Source: Nemania diffusa | Lineage: Eukaryota > Ascomycota > Sordariomycetes > Xylariales > Xylariaceae | Assembly: GCA_038501195.1 (NCBI GenBank) | Contig: JBBPUQ010000005.1 | Span: forward strand, 2,542,001 to 2,606,000 | Direction of reading: 5' to 3' | DNA length: 64,000 bases | Part shown: piece after piece, positions 1 to 11,054 of the stretch | How positions within the stretch are numbered: the first letter of the stretch is position 1 | Layout of the letters: the number at the start of each line of letters is the position of its first letter | Translations under genes and position numbers: made by a program | Notes under the pieces: model-generated | The model's database searches: none | What the model saw: only the letters and a program-made list of their open reading frames with translations | Told to the model about the DNA's origin: nothing

Positions 1-264
1 AGTCCCCGTTTTTATGATAATGCTCGCGCTACGCTGCCTGTTTCAGGGCCGCGCTGACTTTATATTCATGAACCGCGGAGCGGGGCTCAACAGTTAGTTG
101 AGCAGCCTGTGAGGTCTTCGATCGGGGTATATTTATCAATGTGACACGCTCGTGATGGCCATAAGTGCTGTCCTGCTCGGACATCTTCCCGGGTGTCTTT
201 AAAAAGACTGTCTCCCGCTACTTCGTCGCGAGGCTGTTGAAAATTGGGAACGAGCCCAGGTTTC

Positions 265-1429
265 CTAGCCGGACTGGCCTCCCGTACTTCCTGTGCTGGC
301 TGGCCTCGGGGGAGGCGTAGGTATCGAGCCGCCGTCTCGATCTCTCTCCATAGCGACGCCTCCCATCATACTGGACAGAGGGTGTGGCTCACCGGTTTCT
401 CTCTCGGAGTCTTCACTCTGCCGACTGCTTGCGCTGCCCTGGCTGGCGCGAGCTTGTTCGGCATCCTCACGCTCAACTTTTATCAGTCGCTCTTTCTCGA
501 CAGGATCAACGAGGTCATCGTCGTCGCTCCAGAAGCCGTCCTCGTCGTCATCGATTTCGGGCATGGCCATTCGCTTCCAAAAGCGCAACTCCTGCTTGGT
601 AGCCTTCTCACGCACTCGCTTGTCCCACCGTGCCTCGTCCTCGTCGAACTTCTTGCGGAAGTCACGCAAGAGATTGTTCGCACGGCTCGCACTCTCCTGC
701 ACCTCCCACATCTGCTCTCGCAGTCGACAGTTCTCGGCACGTGCCTCGGCGAGCTGTGCCCGGTAGGAACGATGCCAGGCGGCAATATCAGCGACGTGCT
801 TTTGCTTGTAGATGTGGAACTGGTTTATGATGCCTTCGAAGACCTTGGCGTAGGTGGCGAGCAGCGTGAAGTTGGCATCTCGTGACTGCTTTGCTCGGTC
901 GAGGGACTCGGTCAAGATGGAGAGCATGGCTTCGAGGTTGGGTTCTTGAGCTGCGGGTGTTAATAGATGACCGTTAGCGTCAGATTCCCTTGTTTCTCGC
1001 TTTCATTTGAGGTCTTATCCCGTTTCTCATCTCCCATTCCCCATTCCCGCTCCTGTTCCATTCCTATTGTCCTCGTCCCCGCGGGATGTGTGGAGAGAGT
1101 CGGCAGGACAGAGAACAGGACGGCGCATATAAACAAGTGTACCTACCAAACAGTTCATCCGTAGCTTCGCCCAGGAGCTCCTCGTTGCCCAGTCCTCGTT
1201 CGCGTGCCCGATTCCTCACTCGTCCTAGGCCGGACACGATCTCCTCGGTAACGCGTCGATTGTCAGTAAGTTGGCGCGACAGCTCTTCGACCATGCCGTA
1301 TATGATATTGAGTTCGGCCTGATGCGCAGCAGGCGTGGGCCCAATAGCCATTGCACCAGCTGCGGCGGCGGCGGCAGCGGCAGCAGCGGCAGCACCATTT
1401 CCCTGCATGGCGTCGGTCCTCCACTTCAC
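265..1429 (-). CDS. Conserved fungal coiled-coil protein of unknown function
   Basis: Two exons (1147-1429 and 265-950) join across a 196-base intron with donor GTAGGT and acceptor CGCAG. The frame continues exactly, giving about 322 residues. The first ATG is at 1429; an ATG at 1408 directly before the poly-alanine run is equally plausible. The N-terminus is low-complexity (about 12 alanines). A helical region follows, rich in E, R and L and likely coiled coil (EELSRQLTDNRR, then a long stretch with QLAEARAENCRLREQ). An acidic patch (DDDEDGFWSDDDD) and a disordered Ser/Pro/Gly tail end the protein. There is no signal peptide or membrane segment. I do not recognise a named family; charge and coiled coil suggest an intracellular scaffold-type protein, which is inference only. 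Confidence 0.8.
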
Positions 1430-2976
1430 CGTTGTATTTAGGCAGGCGCCTATTTATGAGTCTGTCGGTGTATATCGGTGCACACGGTGTCGCTAAACCT
1501 AGGTAGTTTCGCTACTGTAGAGTGGTCGAGGGTATATGTTGAAGGTTTTCGGGGATAGATATTTGCTGTTGTAAGTTAAGGTACCTAGTGTCCAACTTGA
1601 ACATATGCATTAGGACTGAGTATTATCGTTTAACTACATCGATAAATAATACCTACCTAATTACCTACCTAAGCCTTTTTAGCGGGGTGTTAGAGAGAGT
1701 GGATCTATCTAGGTGTGACCTACCTATCTACTAACACCCTAATATACAAACTTCCCTACTTACCTCCTACTTTCTCTCTATGTACCGCTATCTTTGCTCA
1801 TAAAGAGGACTGCTACCTGAGTATCTACATATCCGAGCAAGCGGCGAAAGAAAGTCACGAGACTGAGCGGCCCACGGGTAAACGTATCCCAAAGTAAGTC
1901 GGGTGAATTGAGTGTCTGGGAATGTATAGAATACTCCAGACCGAAACAAGCATCAGCCGAAGAAATACTGTGTATATTCTGTTGGCTGATGTTCGAGGGC
2001 CGCCACTACAGCAAAAATGCACACCATCATACCTTAGGTGAGGTATCTGACTTCGGTCTTCTGCACCATTTTAGACTTTACTGCAGCCGAAACTTCCCTA
2101 CGGTATAGACTCGGCGCGATCAAATACACCAACAATTCACATTAGCATTTCAGGAGAGGTATCACACGACCATTGCCGTACGCCTAAACCAACCCCCTGG
2201 TCCTAGGAAGACAGGTTCACCGAGCTCGCTCATAACCCGTTCGCATGGTTACGGAATAATGATTGCACTCGTCCAAACTCCAGGGGTTAGTGGTAGATGA
2301 GCGGTTGTGTTAATTTGATATCTCAACTCGCACATCTGATTGCCAAAACTATAATAATTGCTTCGACAGATGGTTTGGCTTCTACACGTCCCACGCCACT
2401 CTAGGCACGAGATGCATCATCACACCACGTCATCAACACGGCTCTATCGAGTACGGACATGTAATCCTAATCTCGGTCGAGCCACGATGCTGCTCGTTTA
2501 GATATCCAGTGATGGCCTAGATGTACCGATTCAACACACACTGTCTAGTAGCGGCAGTCCCTCATTAGAAAATTTGGTGGCTGTCGGAGCCTTGAGCAAC
2601 AAGAAGTTGCCATCAAACTCCGAATGAGAGAGAGCTCGGGGCACTAGATTTGAATCTGAGTTCGACAATACGGGCCAAGAACTGTAAGAAGTGTGGCATT
2701 CGTTCCGGCCTCCGGACGACCGGCATTATATATTAGTTAGGTAAACGCGTTTTCCGATACGTCTGAAATTATTACGGCTCCCGCACTTCTCTTCGCGGCA
2801 TCCGCTGGGGAATAGCACGATAAAACTCGCCATGCCCTTGTATCCCTTCGCCAAGGAAGTATAGGAACCTGATTTGGCGTTATCCCATGTTCGTTATTTA
2901 CGTACAAGAGCACAGAATTGGTTTGCCGCTATCCTCGAGATTCGGCTGAATCTCTCCGTAGCCTGAGGACTAGAAG
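1430..2976. other. Intergenic region without recognisable genes
   Basis: This is the shared 5' flank of the coiled-coil gene and the amino-acid permease, which are divergently transcribed. Open frames here are 60-70 codons at most and show no family resemblance. Short ACCT/TACC repeats occur around 1650-1730. The rest is moderately AT-rich single-copy-looking sequence in which I see no structure. Confidence 0.6.
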
Positions 2977-4827
2977 ATGGCGCCGATACTACAACAAAAT
3001 CCGATTAAAACTGTTGACCTCACTAGCCCTACGCCGACATGCCTGAAAAGGGTCATTACAACACGCCAGTTCGTCTTGATGGCACTCGGGTCTTCTATTG
3101 GCGCTGGGCTTCTCTTATCGACAGGCCAAGGTCAGTACTCTCTAGATTGTCTCGTGCGCCCTTTCTGCTGTATTTCGAGAGCATTTTCCCTTGAACCCGG
3201 ATTTCTTACTCCTATTGCTCACGAAATCCTTGATATCGTCTACCATCAACAGGACTCGCTGATCCTGGACTCCTAATAAGCTCTCGCCGTCGGCGGCCCA
3301 GCACCACTCCTCATCGCTTTCGCCGTCATCGGCTTTTGTGTCTGGATTACCATGTGCAACCTTGGCGAGCTATCCACCAATTTCCCTGTTAAGGGTTCCT
3401 TCTACGAGTTCTCTGTGCGTTTCATCTCGCCGTCGTGGGGATTTGCGATGGGGTGGAACTACGTCATGAACTTTGTCTTCGTCGTGCCTTTTGAAATCAT
3501 CGTCATGGTTATGTGTGCGCGTTTCTGGAACCCAGATATCTCGGCCACCTACCTCGCGCCCGTCTTCATCTTCGCGCTGGTCGTCATCTACTCGTTTGGG
3601 GCGAGATGGTTCGCCGAGGCTGAGAACGTCTTCGGCATTCTCAAGATCCTCGTCGTTAGCATTTTCGTCGTGACGGCGATCTGCATTCTTACAAAAGGTG
3701 TGCCGACTGATACGCGCCCCGCCGGAGAGCTGGCTTTCCATGGCTGGGGTGCCGGGGCTTTTAAGAACGGCGTGCCGGGATTCCTCTTCGTTTTCATGGC
3801 TTCAGGCATGGCGTACGGCGGGACCGAAATGCTCGGGCTTACGGCTGCCGAATGCCGCTCTCCCCGGTACGTCATGAAGCTCGCGAGTAGGCTGGTGGCC
3901 GGCCGTATAGCGCTGTTGTATATTCTGCCTATACTCATGCTTGGTCTCGTACTCAAAATCGACCTGAGCCCGGCCGTCCCCTCTAACGATAGCACCGTGG
4001 CCATGGAGGATTCCTCGCGCGAGGTCCTTGTAAGCCCCTTCGTGCTCGCGGTCTCACAAGCCAATATTCCTGTGCTACCGAGCCTTATGAACGCCGTCAT
4101 TGTCGTCGCTATTTTCTCGATGGCTAACGCGAGTAGTAAGTAGTTCTCGGCGCTAGCACGAAACGCCTTTGACTAGACTTATGTCTTAGAAGCCTTCCTA
4201 TTTCCGAAATTCTTACCTAGATACTCAGCCCGGAAACAGCTAACCTTAAGTGTGATAGTATTCGCAGCTTCACGGGCACTACAAGCCATCTCAGCTCGCG
4301 GCATGGGCCCGCGCTTCTGCGCCGTTCTGCGATGGGATAGACCGGTGGGCGCGCTTGCGGTCATCTTCGTATTTTCATTTCTCTCGTTTGCTGGAGCAGC
4401 GCAGCATGGCGACGGCGTCTTTGTTTGGCTGCTTTCCCTCGCCTCCTGCTCTAGCTACTTGAGCTGGTCTTCGATATGTGTGGCCCAAATCCGCTGCCGC
4501 CTTGCCCTTAAGCGTCAAGGTAGAACCCTGGACGACCCGGAGGCGTACAGTTCCCCGTTTGGCATCGCGGGCTCTATCCTTGCTGTCATCATCTTCTCGT
4601 TCGGACTTACGGCACAGATTGCGGCGGCGGCGAAGAGCCCGCTGCCCTCGCCGCCACCCGTCGCCGCGAGTTTCACTGGCCTCGGTGTCGTTGCCGTGTT
4701 TTGGGTGGGTTATATGATTTATAAGCGTGATGGTACATTACTTGTCCCCCTTGACCGTGTCGAACTCGGACCTAAACCAGAAGTGTGTATTATTATAAAC
4801 GCTGAGACTGGACACGCAGAGGTCTGA
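2977..4827 (+). CDS. Amino-acid permease (YAT/APC family)
   Basis: Three exons (2977-3130, 3281-4139, 4251-4827) give an in-frame protein of about 529 residues, close to the usual 530-570 of fungal YAT permeases. Recognisable features are the APC signature near the N-terminus (MALGSSIGAGLLLSTGQ), the conserved CNLGELSTNFPVKGSFYEF segment, GWNYVMNF, a stretch matching the usual FGGTELVGL motif (YGGTEMLGL), and the ANASSNVIVFAASRAL segment, which equals the ANSSVYGASRTL motif. About 12 hydrophobic segments are expected. It should import amino acids across the plasma membrane; substrate cannot be assigned. Both introns end in AAG rather than CAG or TAG, and the donors are GTCAGT and GTAGTT. These are unusual but are the only junctions that keep the frame, so the gene is called intact with some caution. 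Confidence 0.85.
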
Positions 4828-5425
4828 GCCGCGGTCTCCTAAATAGTCTCCAGAACATTGCCTTCCGATCTCTCACGACTCTTGTCGTCTTTTTTTTATA
4901 CTATCGGGACATTGGTTTTGCCGCTCTCCTTTGTCTCTAGCGCTGGCTATATGTAAATATCAGAAGACATCACTATAACTTAGGAGACTGCCCTCGTTCT
5001 AACTAGAGGCATAGCTTAGCAGCGGACTAGATAGCAAATAGGAGATTATTCGGATTTTTAATTAGTATACCTAGGCACTGACTAGCTTCATTCAAGAACG
5101 GGTTCAACATCTTTCATGAATATTTATGTGTTGTGTACAGACCTTGAATTGGATATCATTTGCGTGAAATAGAAAGCAGCGACGATCAACGCCAATTGCA
5201 AGCCGTCTTCTCCAACCTTCTGTATGGTGATCGCCGAACGTTTCAAGCATAACGAGTCTATGTTTGCATGACCCTGGCCAATATCGACATCGACATCGTC
5301 CATACTCTAATCTGGATCTCCTTATCACATTGCCATTAACCCCAAACACCTTCATTGCTATCATAATCAATCATACAGGCTACCGTTCATCCCAACGCCT
5401 CATGAGCAGTCTTTTATTTATTGAA
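4828..5425. other. Tail-to-tail intergenic region
   Basis: This is the 3' flank of the amino-acid permease (+) and of MCM2 (-), about 600 bases. It is AT-rich with a T8 run near 4890. No gene was found; it presumably holds the two polyadenylation regions. Confidence 0.6.
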
Positions 5426-8102
5426 CTACGCCGCGACCGACGTGGCTCTTCGCTGGGACTGTGAAGTCCCGCCTCTTCTTGATGCGGTGGGACCAGGTCG
5501 AGCCAGTGTGTACTTGGCAAAGGCACGAGCTAATGCTTTCTTGCAGCTGACTTTCTGGCTCGCGACAAAGCTGTCGACAGTGACAGCGATGGCACGGTCG
5601 ATATCCTGAGCAGAGCAATATTCGGAAAGTCGCATCCGGCAGAAAGATTCTGAAATACGGATAATGGCTTCCAAATGACGGACCTAGAGGCGAATAGTTA
5701 GCATAGTAAACACTGTAGTAAGTTACGCAGAAACGTACCGTAATGGGATAAGCTCCTGTAGCTAGCGATTCTCGACGCATATCTGCAAACAATCTTGCAA
5801 CCTTATCCTCATCTATGTAGAGCAACTTTGGTTGGCAGTGTTCACGGGCGTAAAGGATGTATTTGCGGAGAAGCTCCTGTGGAACTTCTCCCTCCTTCTT
5901 AAGAGCACCCTGGCTTTCTCGGGTGGCCTCGACATCCTGGTCCCCATCTTGAGATTCCTCGGCTCCCCGGGTGGATGGATGGCTACGACTATGCGATCCC
6001 ACGATGAATCGAGCCAGTCGCTCATCTTCACTGGGGTCGACAGTGTCCCGTACGACGCAGAGAATATCGAAACGAGATAAAATAGGCTCTGTCAGTTCAA
6101 CATTTGCTGAAAACGGTATCGTGGAATTGTAGCGGCCGCCTATGGGGTTGGCAGCGGCAATGATACCACAGCGGGCTTGTAGGGTGGTGACAATACCAGC
6201 TTTGGATATGGAGATTGTCTGTTGCTCCATGGCTTCATGAATGGATGTCCGATCCTGGTCGTTCATCTTGTCGAACTCGTCAATGAGACAAGTACCTTTG
6301 TCTGCTAGCACTAAAGCCCCGCCTTCCAAGGTCCATTCGCTGGTTAGAGGATCTCGACGAACACTAGCAGTGAGACCAACAGCGGAGGCGCCCTGACCAG
6401 TGGCAAATACAGCGCGGTGTGCTGTTTTCTCAACGTATTTGAGAACTTGAGACTTGGCTGTACCCGGATCACCAAGAAGAAGCACATTGATATCGCCACG
6501 AACATGGTGGGAGCCTTTGGCGATCTTCGCGACTCCACCAAAGAGAGATAACGCAACCGCTGTCTTAATGTCGGTGTGTCCATAGATACTAGGGGCTATC
6601 GAATTGACAATCTTGTCAATGATTTGAGGGTCACGCGAAAGTGCACGTATCTCCTGTTCATCTTCTTCCGTCAGTCTGAAGCCAGCAAGCTGATCATGGG
6701 CCTTGACGATGTTGTTTGCTTCGAGAATAGTAGCAAAGACAGGGAACCCGTTGCGATTGTTTAGTTGGGCGTCATAGTTGTTTCTATAAATACCAGTAAC
6801 CTCGATTTCCTCGCCTGGTTTGGCTTTATCGATCAGATCCCAAAGAAGGATCACTTCACGTGTTCGAGGGAGGCGACCGGCAGGCACTGTTCCAGGGGAT
6901 TCCTGGAGCGTGAGCTTTTGGTAGTTTCGATATATGGTCTTTTCCGAGTTGATGGTAAATGGCCCACGAGATTGACAATTTTGACAGTATTTAATTTTGA
7001 CCTCAACATTGGACTCCTGCTGGAAGGGGCCTAATGTTACGCCACACTTGGTACAGTCGAACTTGACATAAATTAGCTGGGGAAATACGCCTGTACGTCG
7101 TGTGACAACGCCGCTGACTCTGACGAGACAGTTGAGGTGCGACTGTCTCAGCTGGCGCAGGGTGTAGTGGACGGGCAAATCGAAGATGCGAACGTGGATA
7201 TCGGAATGAATACGCTCATAGTCGGGGTAATGAAGTAGGACTACGTCCATAGCAACCTGGTCGAATAGGACGAGCATCTCCTGTGGCGCATTCGCTAAGA
7301 AATAGGCGAGAATGGCCTTGGAGGAAGATAAGTGGTCGTAGGATACTTCGAGAGACTCAGCATTGATCTCACCCAGAGTTCGAATGCGATTGCCATAGAC
7401 TGAAGAGCCGCTCTCGTCGGTATATTCTGTGAGGAACGCTTTGAATTCCCGCTTGATGGTGCGCTGGACGGCGGGCTGAGATACCCAATCGGTCAGGCTC
7501 GAGGCTTTCACATCTTGCAAAGCCTCAAGTGAGAGTTCTTCAGCCATGATGTCTTGATCCATGATGTCGTCGGGATCCTCGTCGTAGTGATGACGTCGGC
7601 GACGAGGTTGCGCAGTCAAGTCAATATCGCCATCCTCGTCTTCGTCTGGCAGGAAGGCCGCTGGTGCCCGTCTACGGGCGACTTCACGATCCCTACGATT
7701 CAATTGGGCCTCTAGTCTTCGCCGGTCACCAAGATCTAGATCATCGTAGTCGCCCTCATCGTCAAGGCCGATTCCTTCGTACGCATCGTTTTCCCCCTTG
7801 TCTTGATAATCACGTTCATAACCCTCGCGGAACAGGTCAACCTCGTCCTCGGCCATCTCATCAAGCTCTTCGAGGTCATCTTGGATCTCGGGCTCTTCCT
7901 CTATCTCCTCGTCATCGTCACCGCCGTGGGAGACGTGGAAGGCGGGGGGTGAAGAGGGCATGGGGCTAGAGGCTGCGACAGAGGAGGAGGCATCGCCACC
8001 GGTGCGTGACCGTTTGCGACTTGATCGCGGCGGAGGACCGCGATTCGCCGAGTCCATATTACTTCGGAGAGGAGAGGAACTAGAATCCCCCATGGTTAGC
8101 AA
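5426..8102 (-). CDS. MCM2: DNA replication licensing factor MCM2
   Basis: Two exons (5739-8102 and 5426-5683) join across a 55-base intron (donor GTACGT, acceptor CTAG), giving about 873 residues. The N-terminus is disordered and strongly acidic (residues about 60-200). A C4 zinc finger lies near 351-376 (CTKC and CQNC). The AAA+ core has Walker A GDPGTAKSQ (about 544-552), Walker B and MCM box IDEFDKMNDQDR (about 606) and the arginine-finger motif SRFD (about 675). The neighbourhoods RTSIHEAMEQQ, AANPIGGRY and FDILCVVRDTVDP identify the MCM2 subtype rather than MCM4 or MCM6. It is a subunit of the hexameric replicative helicase loaded at origins in G1. Without the intron the last 85 residues would be lost. 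ATGs at 8102 and 8093 are both possible starts. ACGCGT boxes lie upstream. Confidence 0.97.
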
Positions 8103-8946
8103 ATCACTGTTTGTAATGTGCCTTGCTCGAGACGGAGAGGTGGAAAAAGACGAGGTTCGTTGAACCGGCTACCTCCTGGGCGATCCCAAGGGATGGCTGA
8201 AGCAGGGAGAAATAAAATGTACCCAAGGCTAGGTTAAAACTTACTCCATTGTGAATTGTTGAATGAATGCGTATCTTGTAATGTGCGTTGGGGATTTATG
8301 AATTCAATAGATTGGGTTCGTATAAGAAGGAGGGAATTCGTGTGAGGATGAAGAATCAAGGCTAGAGAAATGTGGTGGGGCCAAGTAACGAACGACGCCA
8401 GTAATACGAAATTCAGAGCACGCGTTTTAGACGCGTTAGACTCGTGATAGCGCGTAAAGTGCCCCGCTCCCTCCACCAGGTTAGCAAGTACCTAAGTTAG
8501 CATATACAGGTACCTATATTACACTACATGTACAGTGCTACTCCTAGGTACCTACCTCGGGGTGTTATAGGTACACTCCGCCTAACCCCCTGCATACTCT
8601 GTACCTAAGGCAGGATAGGCCTATTGACGTAGTAATCATCACCTACTCTGTACCTACCTAGGAGGTAGGTAGGTAGTGCTGTAGATAAGTAACGCTTCAG
8701 TGGTCGTCGCGCTACGTCATCTACCTAATTATCTACCATACAATACATACAGGAAGGAGATCTCACAGCCATAGCTACTGGCACGCGTTGGACGCCCGTG
8801 CCATTTTCGACTTCCCTCCATCAATCTATCTTATTTTTGTGCCACACTTGCACTTGCGCATCGCATCATCTGCAGGCACGATATTTATTTGTATGGTTTA
8901 TTGTTTTGCGACCCCTTTGAGGCAATTGGCATAACTTGACAAGACA
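8103..8946. other. Divergent promoter region of MCM2 and the UBR7-type gene
   Basis: 844 bases separate the start codons. The region carries three ACGCGT sites and a tract of ACCT/TAGG repeats (about 8490-8720). One inverted repeat has 8-base arms (8652-8659 and 8663-8670, spacer AGG). No coding sequence is supported. Confidence 0.7.
8420..8436. promoter_or_regulatory. Pair of MluI cell-cycle boxes (ACGCGT) upstream of MCM2
   Basis: ACGCGT occurs at 8420-8425 and again at 8431-8436, five bases apart and about 320-330 bases upstream of the MCM2 start. A third copy is at 8783-8788, nearer the divergent gene. In yeasts ACGCGT is the binding site of MBF, which drives G1/S transcription of replication genes. 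Use of the site here is inferred from sequence and target identity. Confidence 0.6.
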
Positions 8947-10696
8947 ATGCACCCTCCGCCGATTCCTGCGGTTCCCGTGGGCTCACAAAATGATGCGACC
9001 GAGCCAGACCGGGACAACACCAAGGACGTCCCATCTTCCCGCCGTGATAGCATGTCCCAGCAATCAGAGGGCTCCCAAACCGCCGCCGACTTTATTCGGG
9101 ATCAGTTGCAATTAGAAGCCGATGCGCGCGAGGCTCTACCTTATGTACGTAACCCCTTCAGCCGTGCTCTCCTCCGTCGCTTGAGGTCGCTCATGTTCGC
9201 CGACGTCGTCCCTCGTCTCCTCCATATCAGCACAAATACGTACGTATTATTCTAGACGTGGTCACCGCTGACGGCTATTCTTTTATATGAAGAGTTTCAA
9301 GCACTGCACCAAACCACTTGGCTCCCTACGCCAGAACGTCTATGCCTGTCTAACCTGCAACCCTCGGCCCCCTAATCCCGACGACTCCTTTACGCCCGCT
9401 GGCATATGCTATTCCTGCTCGGTGCAATGTCACGGCGAACATGAGCTCGTCGAGATCTTCAAGAAGCGCAACTTCACCTGCGACTGCGGCACCACGCGCT
9501 TCAAGCCTGACCAGCCGTGTACGCTGCGCATCGACCCAGCCACCAACACCCAGGGCCATGTGCACTCCGAGAAGCCCGATCCTAACAACAAGTACACTCA
9601 GAACTTCCAGAACCGTTTCTGTTCCTGCTCTATAGACTATGTTCCAAACGAACAGAAGGGCATGATGTTTCAGTGTCTTGGACTTGGGACGCACGAGACA
9701 GGCGGTTGCGGTGAGGAATGGTACCACCCGGGATGTTTGGTAGGGCAGGGGCCCAAATGGTACGAGAAGCTACTCAAGCAGGATATCCCCAGAGCCAATA
9801 ATGGCAACAGTGCCCTAGCCCCGATATCCGAGGACGCGGTCCAGGAAACCGGCAACGGGCAACCGATAAACGACGCTAATATTATAGAAGACGAGGACAC
9901 AGACGTGCCTCTACCCGAGGACTTCCCTGGTGAAGGAGAATTCGACTTCCTCCTCTGCTATAAATGTATCGAAGCTTACCCGTGGATCAAGCGATATGCG
10001 GGAACCCCTGGATTCCTGCCAGCCGTCTTTCTACGAAAGTCTCATGAGGAAGTAGCAGAACCTCCAGCAAGCAAGAAGAGAAAACTAGAAGAAGATGGTA
10101 CCGATAACACTGACGGTAATCTAAGTAAGCGTATAAAGGACGACCCGGACGTCGAAGGCGAGGGTAATTTGTCAGACCCTGCTGTTTCAAACAACCCAGT
10201 GAAGGACGAAGACGCGAAAGACGGGACCCTGTCCAATGGCCCAGAATGCAAGTTCGCGCTGTTGCCACCCGCCCCGAGCGGCGTGTTCTCTATCTGCCTC
10301 AAGGCTGATTTCCGCGACCACCTCTGCCACTGTCCTTCCTGTTTCCCAAACCTCAAACCTCATCCACAACTACTTGAGCAAGAGGAGGATTATGAGCCAT
10401 CTCTGTCAGACCCCTCGGACAACGGATCAACCCACGGAAGCGGGTCTCTTTACGATCGCGGTGAATCTGCACTGAAAAACGTTGACCGGGTTCGTGCGAT
10501 AGAAGGCGTTATGGCCTATAACCACCTCAAGGAAAAGCTCAAGCCTTTTTTTCAACAATTCGCTGATAGTGGAAAGGCTATCGGTGCCGAGGATATCAAA
10601 CAATACTTTGCACAATTGAGAGGCGACGAACAAGCTATTAAAGAGGCTGGCGAAGCCGCCGAGGACGACCATCGAAGAGAGCAAAGCGGCTACTAA
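8947..10696 (+). CDS. UBR7: UBR-box/PHD zinc-finger protein, UBR7/Mlo2 family (putative E3 ubiquitin ligase)
   Basis: Two exons (8947-9144 and 9293-10696) give about 533 residues; the intron has donor GTACGT and acceptor AAG. The short N-terminal exon ends in TAADFIRDQLQLEADAREAL, leading into the UBR box. That box (about residues 68-140) has a dense Cys/His array including CTKPLG, CLTC, GICYSCSVQCHGEHELVE and FTCDCGTTRF. A PHD-like finger follows (about 165-215), with CSCSIDY, CGEEWYHPGCL and the later CYKC. The middle is acidic and lysine-rich with nuclear-localisation-like KKRKLEED. The C-terminus has a CHCPSCFP pair. UBR7 relatives are nuclear and are proposed to bind N-degrons or histones; S. 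pombe Mlo2 is the fungal relative. Ligase activity is inferred from the family. The AAG acceptor is slightly unusual but the protein match across it is good. Confidence 0.9.
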
Positions 10697-11054
10697 GGCA
10701 CAAACAAAGAGTCTAGGCGCGCTTTCAACTAAGAAAGATCTGATTAATTAGCGAGGTTCTCTGGCTGGTACTGGTTTCCACCCATCATACTTGGCGGGAT
10801 GTTCTCTGTATGTGCGATAACTAATAAAGTCACTAGCCAAGTATGAGCTATGTGTTACGAACAACAAGGCGAATGAGGTATGTAAATAACAAGTTATAAG
10901 ATGACGGCATCAAAAAATGACATAATCGGGCGAAAGGCTTCAGCTACTCTAAACTGATTTGATTTTGATACATCTGTGATGGATATTTGACACACAGCTC
11001 TATTGCCGTTGAATGTTGTACGTTGAACCATGTACAATCTCTCTACGCCGCCAT
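10697..11054. other. Tail-to-tail intergenic region
   Basis: 358 bases between the stop of the UBR7-type gene (+) and the stop of the dehydrogenase (-). It is AT-rich with no supported gene and probably holds both 3' UTRs. Confidence 0.6.

Noticed and set aside
244..885. Plus-strand frame of 213 codons with hydrophobic stretches
   Set aside because: It is antisense to the coiled-coil gene, whose minus-strand frame continues across a clean intron.
3131..3352. Permease as a pseudogene because its first part stops early
   Set aside because: An intron ending at TAATAAG restores the exact family sequence, though the acceptor is unusual.
5418..5700. Unspliced C-terminus of MCM2
   Set aside because: The tail after PITV becomes unlike MCM proteins; splicing the 55-base intron gives the expected RHLEAIIRISES sequence.
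5739..8102. Assignment of the replication helicase as MCM4 from its general MCM features
   Set aside because: The MCM box and surrounding motifs (RTSIHEAMEQQ, FDILCVVRDTVDP) and the zinc-finger context are of the MCM2 type.
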